A DNA stretch of 35,077 bases from Thermophagus sp052400625 (GTDB lineage Bacteria > Bacteroidota > Bacteroidia > Bacteroidales > Marinilabiliaceae). Positions 34,121-35,077 of this stretch are shown here, piece after piece. The translations under genes were made by a program, and so were the position numbers. Within the stretch, counting starts at the first letter, position 1. Each line of letters starts with the position of its first letter. Under the pieces are notes generated by a model that was given only the letters and a program-made list of their open reading frames with translations, was not told the origin of the DNA and did no database searches. The stretch lies in NCBI GenBank assembly GCA_052400625.1, contig JBQTGH010000021.1. One strand, 5' to 3'.

Positions 34121-35077
34121 CCTCCCTGCATCAGGATGATTTACCCCGGGAAATAAAAGGCCGTCCGGGGATAGACACCTGGTGTCGCCTGTTTGGCAAG
34201 AGTAGACAGGCCTATTATCAACGCAGTAAATATGTATACAAAAATATGTTGCAAGAAGAGATATTGCTGCAAATGGTAGCCCAAGAGCGGCAATTTATGC
34301 CACGTGTAGGGGGACGGGTTCTGTTAGAGCTAATAAAGGGAAAATTGCCCCCCCATTTAGTTCCTGGCAGGGATAAATTTTTCGATGTTTTACGAGCCCA
34401 TAAACTATTAGTAAAAAGGAGACGATTGAGAGCAACAACGACCGACAGTAACCACTGGTTAAGGAAGTATCCCAATTTGATAAAAGGGTTCTGTCCGGTA
34501 GCGGCGCATCAATTATGGGTTTCAGATATAACGTATATACGGATAGGCGGAGATTTTGCCTATTTAAGCTTAATAACAGATGGCTACTCACGAAAAATAA
34601 TTGGATGGGCCTTAGGTGATACACTGGAAGCCAAACATTCAGTAAAAGCCTTAAAAATGGCCTTAAGGCAGCTACCCAAAGGTAAAAAGGGGGTATGTCA
34701 CCATTCCGACAGAGGCGTTCAGTATTGCAGTGAAGAATATGTAAAAATATTGAAAAAGAAAAAATTTCAAATCAGCATGACAGAAAGTGGGGATCCACTG
34801 GATAATGCTATAGCAGAGCGAATAAACGGCATATTAAAAGATGGCTGGTTAAATGATATACAATTTAGAACAATAGATGAAGCAAGGAAGAAAATATCAG
34901 AAGTCATCCGAATATATAACACTCGCCGTCCGCACAGCAGCATAAATATGCTAACGCCCGAGAAAGCACATCTAATGCAGGGAGAATTAAAACGATTATG
35001 GAAAAATTACTATAAATATCCGGATGGAAATCTTCTAATTAATAGTGAAAAAGATGACGGAGACCCGGCGAAGCTAT
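34102..35077 (+). CDS. IS3-family OrfB transposase, made by -1 frameshift; runs off window
   Basis: This is the catalytic part of the IS3 transposase, read in the -1 frame relative to orfA. That frame is open from 34078 to the window end and has no ATG/GTG/TTG codon before about 34243, which supports synthesis as an OrfAB fusion through the heptamer at 34096-34102. The DDE residues are all present with the exact family spacing: Asp in WVSDITYI (34525-34527), Asp in HHSDRGVQY (34708-34710) and Glu in NAIAERINGIL (34816-34818), giving D-60-D-35-E. The N-terminal part (GRPGIDTWCRLFGKSRQAYY) is the usual HTH_21-like region. No internal stop is seen. The stop codon is beyond 35077. Confidence 0.88.

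Larger units (their letters stand above)
33707..35077 (+). mobile_element. IS3-family insertion sequence, right end outside window
   Basis: It starts with TGTCCTGAAAAAGGTTTAC at 33707, the expected TG-type end, directly interrupting the IS110 transposase gene. GTTTAC (33720-33725) and GTAAAC (33733-33738) form a small inverted pair just inside the end. It encodes orfA and orfB in the -1 frame. The right inverted repeat and target duplication are not in the window. Confidence 0.8.

Noticed and set aside
1..35077. CRISPR array, tRNA, rRNA or phage genes
   Set aside because: No regularly spaced identical repeats, no tRNA cloverleaf or rRNA sequence and no phage structural genes were seen.

Overview
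The window is AT-rich DNA from a member of the Bacteroidota. The evidence is three SusC/SusD-type outer-membrane pairs, a hybrid two-component system (HTCS) regulator, TAnnTTTG-type promoter boxes, lipoprotein signal peptides and Bacteroidota-type insertion sequences. An anaerobic or marine Bacteroidales/Marinilabiliales-like organism is plausible, but the sequence does not fix the genus.

Layout. (1) 1-5050: a SusC/SusD-like pair on the minus strand, closed by a rho-independent terminator at 294-325, with no enzyme gene attached. (2) 5855-6544: a divergent small secreted protein of unknown function. (3) 6562-8993: a decayed IS66-family element. Its tnpA is frameshifted and its tnpC carries an in-frame TAG that removes the catalytic glutamate. 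It abuts the 5' stub of an IS4-like (DUF4372-type) transposase at 8994-9115. (4) 9770-13693: an AraC-type HTCS, flanked by divergently oriented copies of a degenerate intergenic repeat. (5) 14332-16066: a GH43 lipoprotein gene broken by one extra T in a T6 run. (6) 16250-29363: an operon matching the xylan utilisation system, xusA-xusB-xusC-xusD-xusE-xyn10C (two SusC/D pairs, a DUF1735-like surface lipoprotein and a GH10 endoxylanase split by a carbohydrate-binding insert), ending in a terminator at 29386-29411. (7) 29436-29630: the C-terminal remnant of a sulfatase gene. (8) 29712-33296: a large GH5-GH43 multimodular enzyme with a C-terminal sorting-like domain and a terminator. (9) 33297-35077: intergenic repeats, then the start of an IS110-family element interrupted by an IS3-family element that leaves the window.

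How it fits together (inference from family knowledge). The HTCS would sense xylan-derived oligosaccharides in the periplasm and activate the xus operon and enzymes. XusB, XusD and XusE would bind xylan at the surface, Xyn10C and the GH5-GH43 protein would cleave the backbone and side chains, XusA and XusC would import oligosaccharides, and the GH43 lipoprotein would trim xylose or arabinose.

The least explained material is non-coding. There are two families of diverged intergenic repeats, and paired RTCTGAAA-type direct repeats with 20-21 bp period lie upstream of the GH43 gene and in the susC/5855 divergent region. The paired repeats are good candidates for HTCS operator sites.
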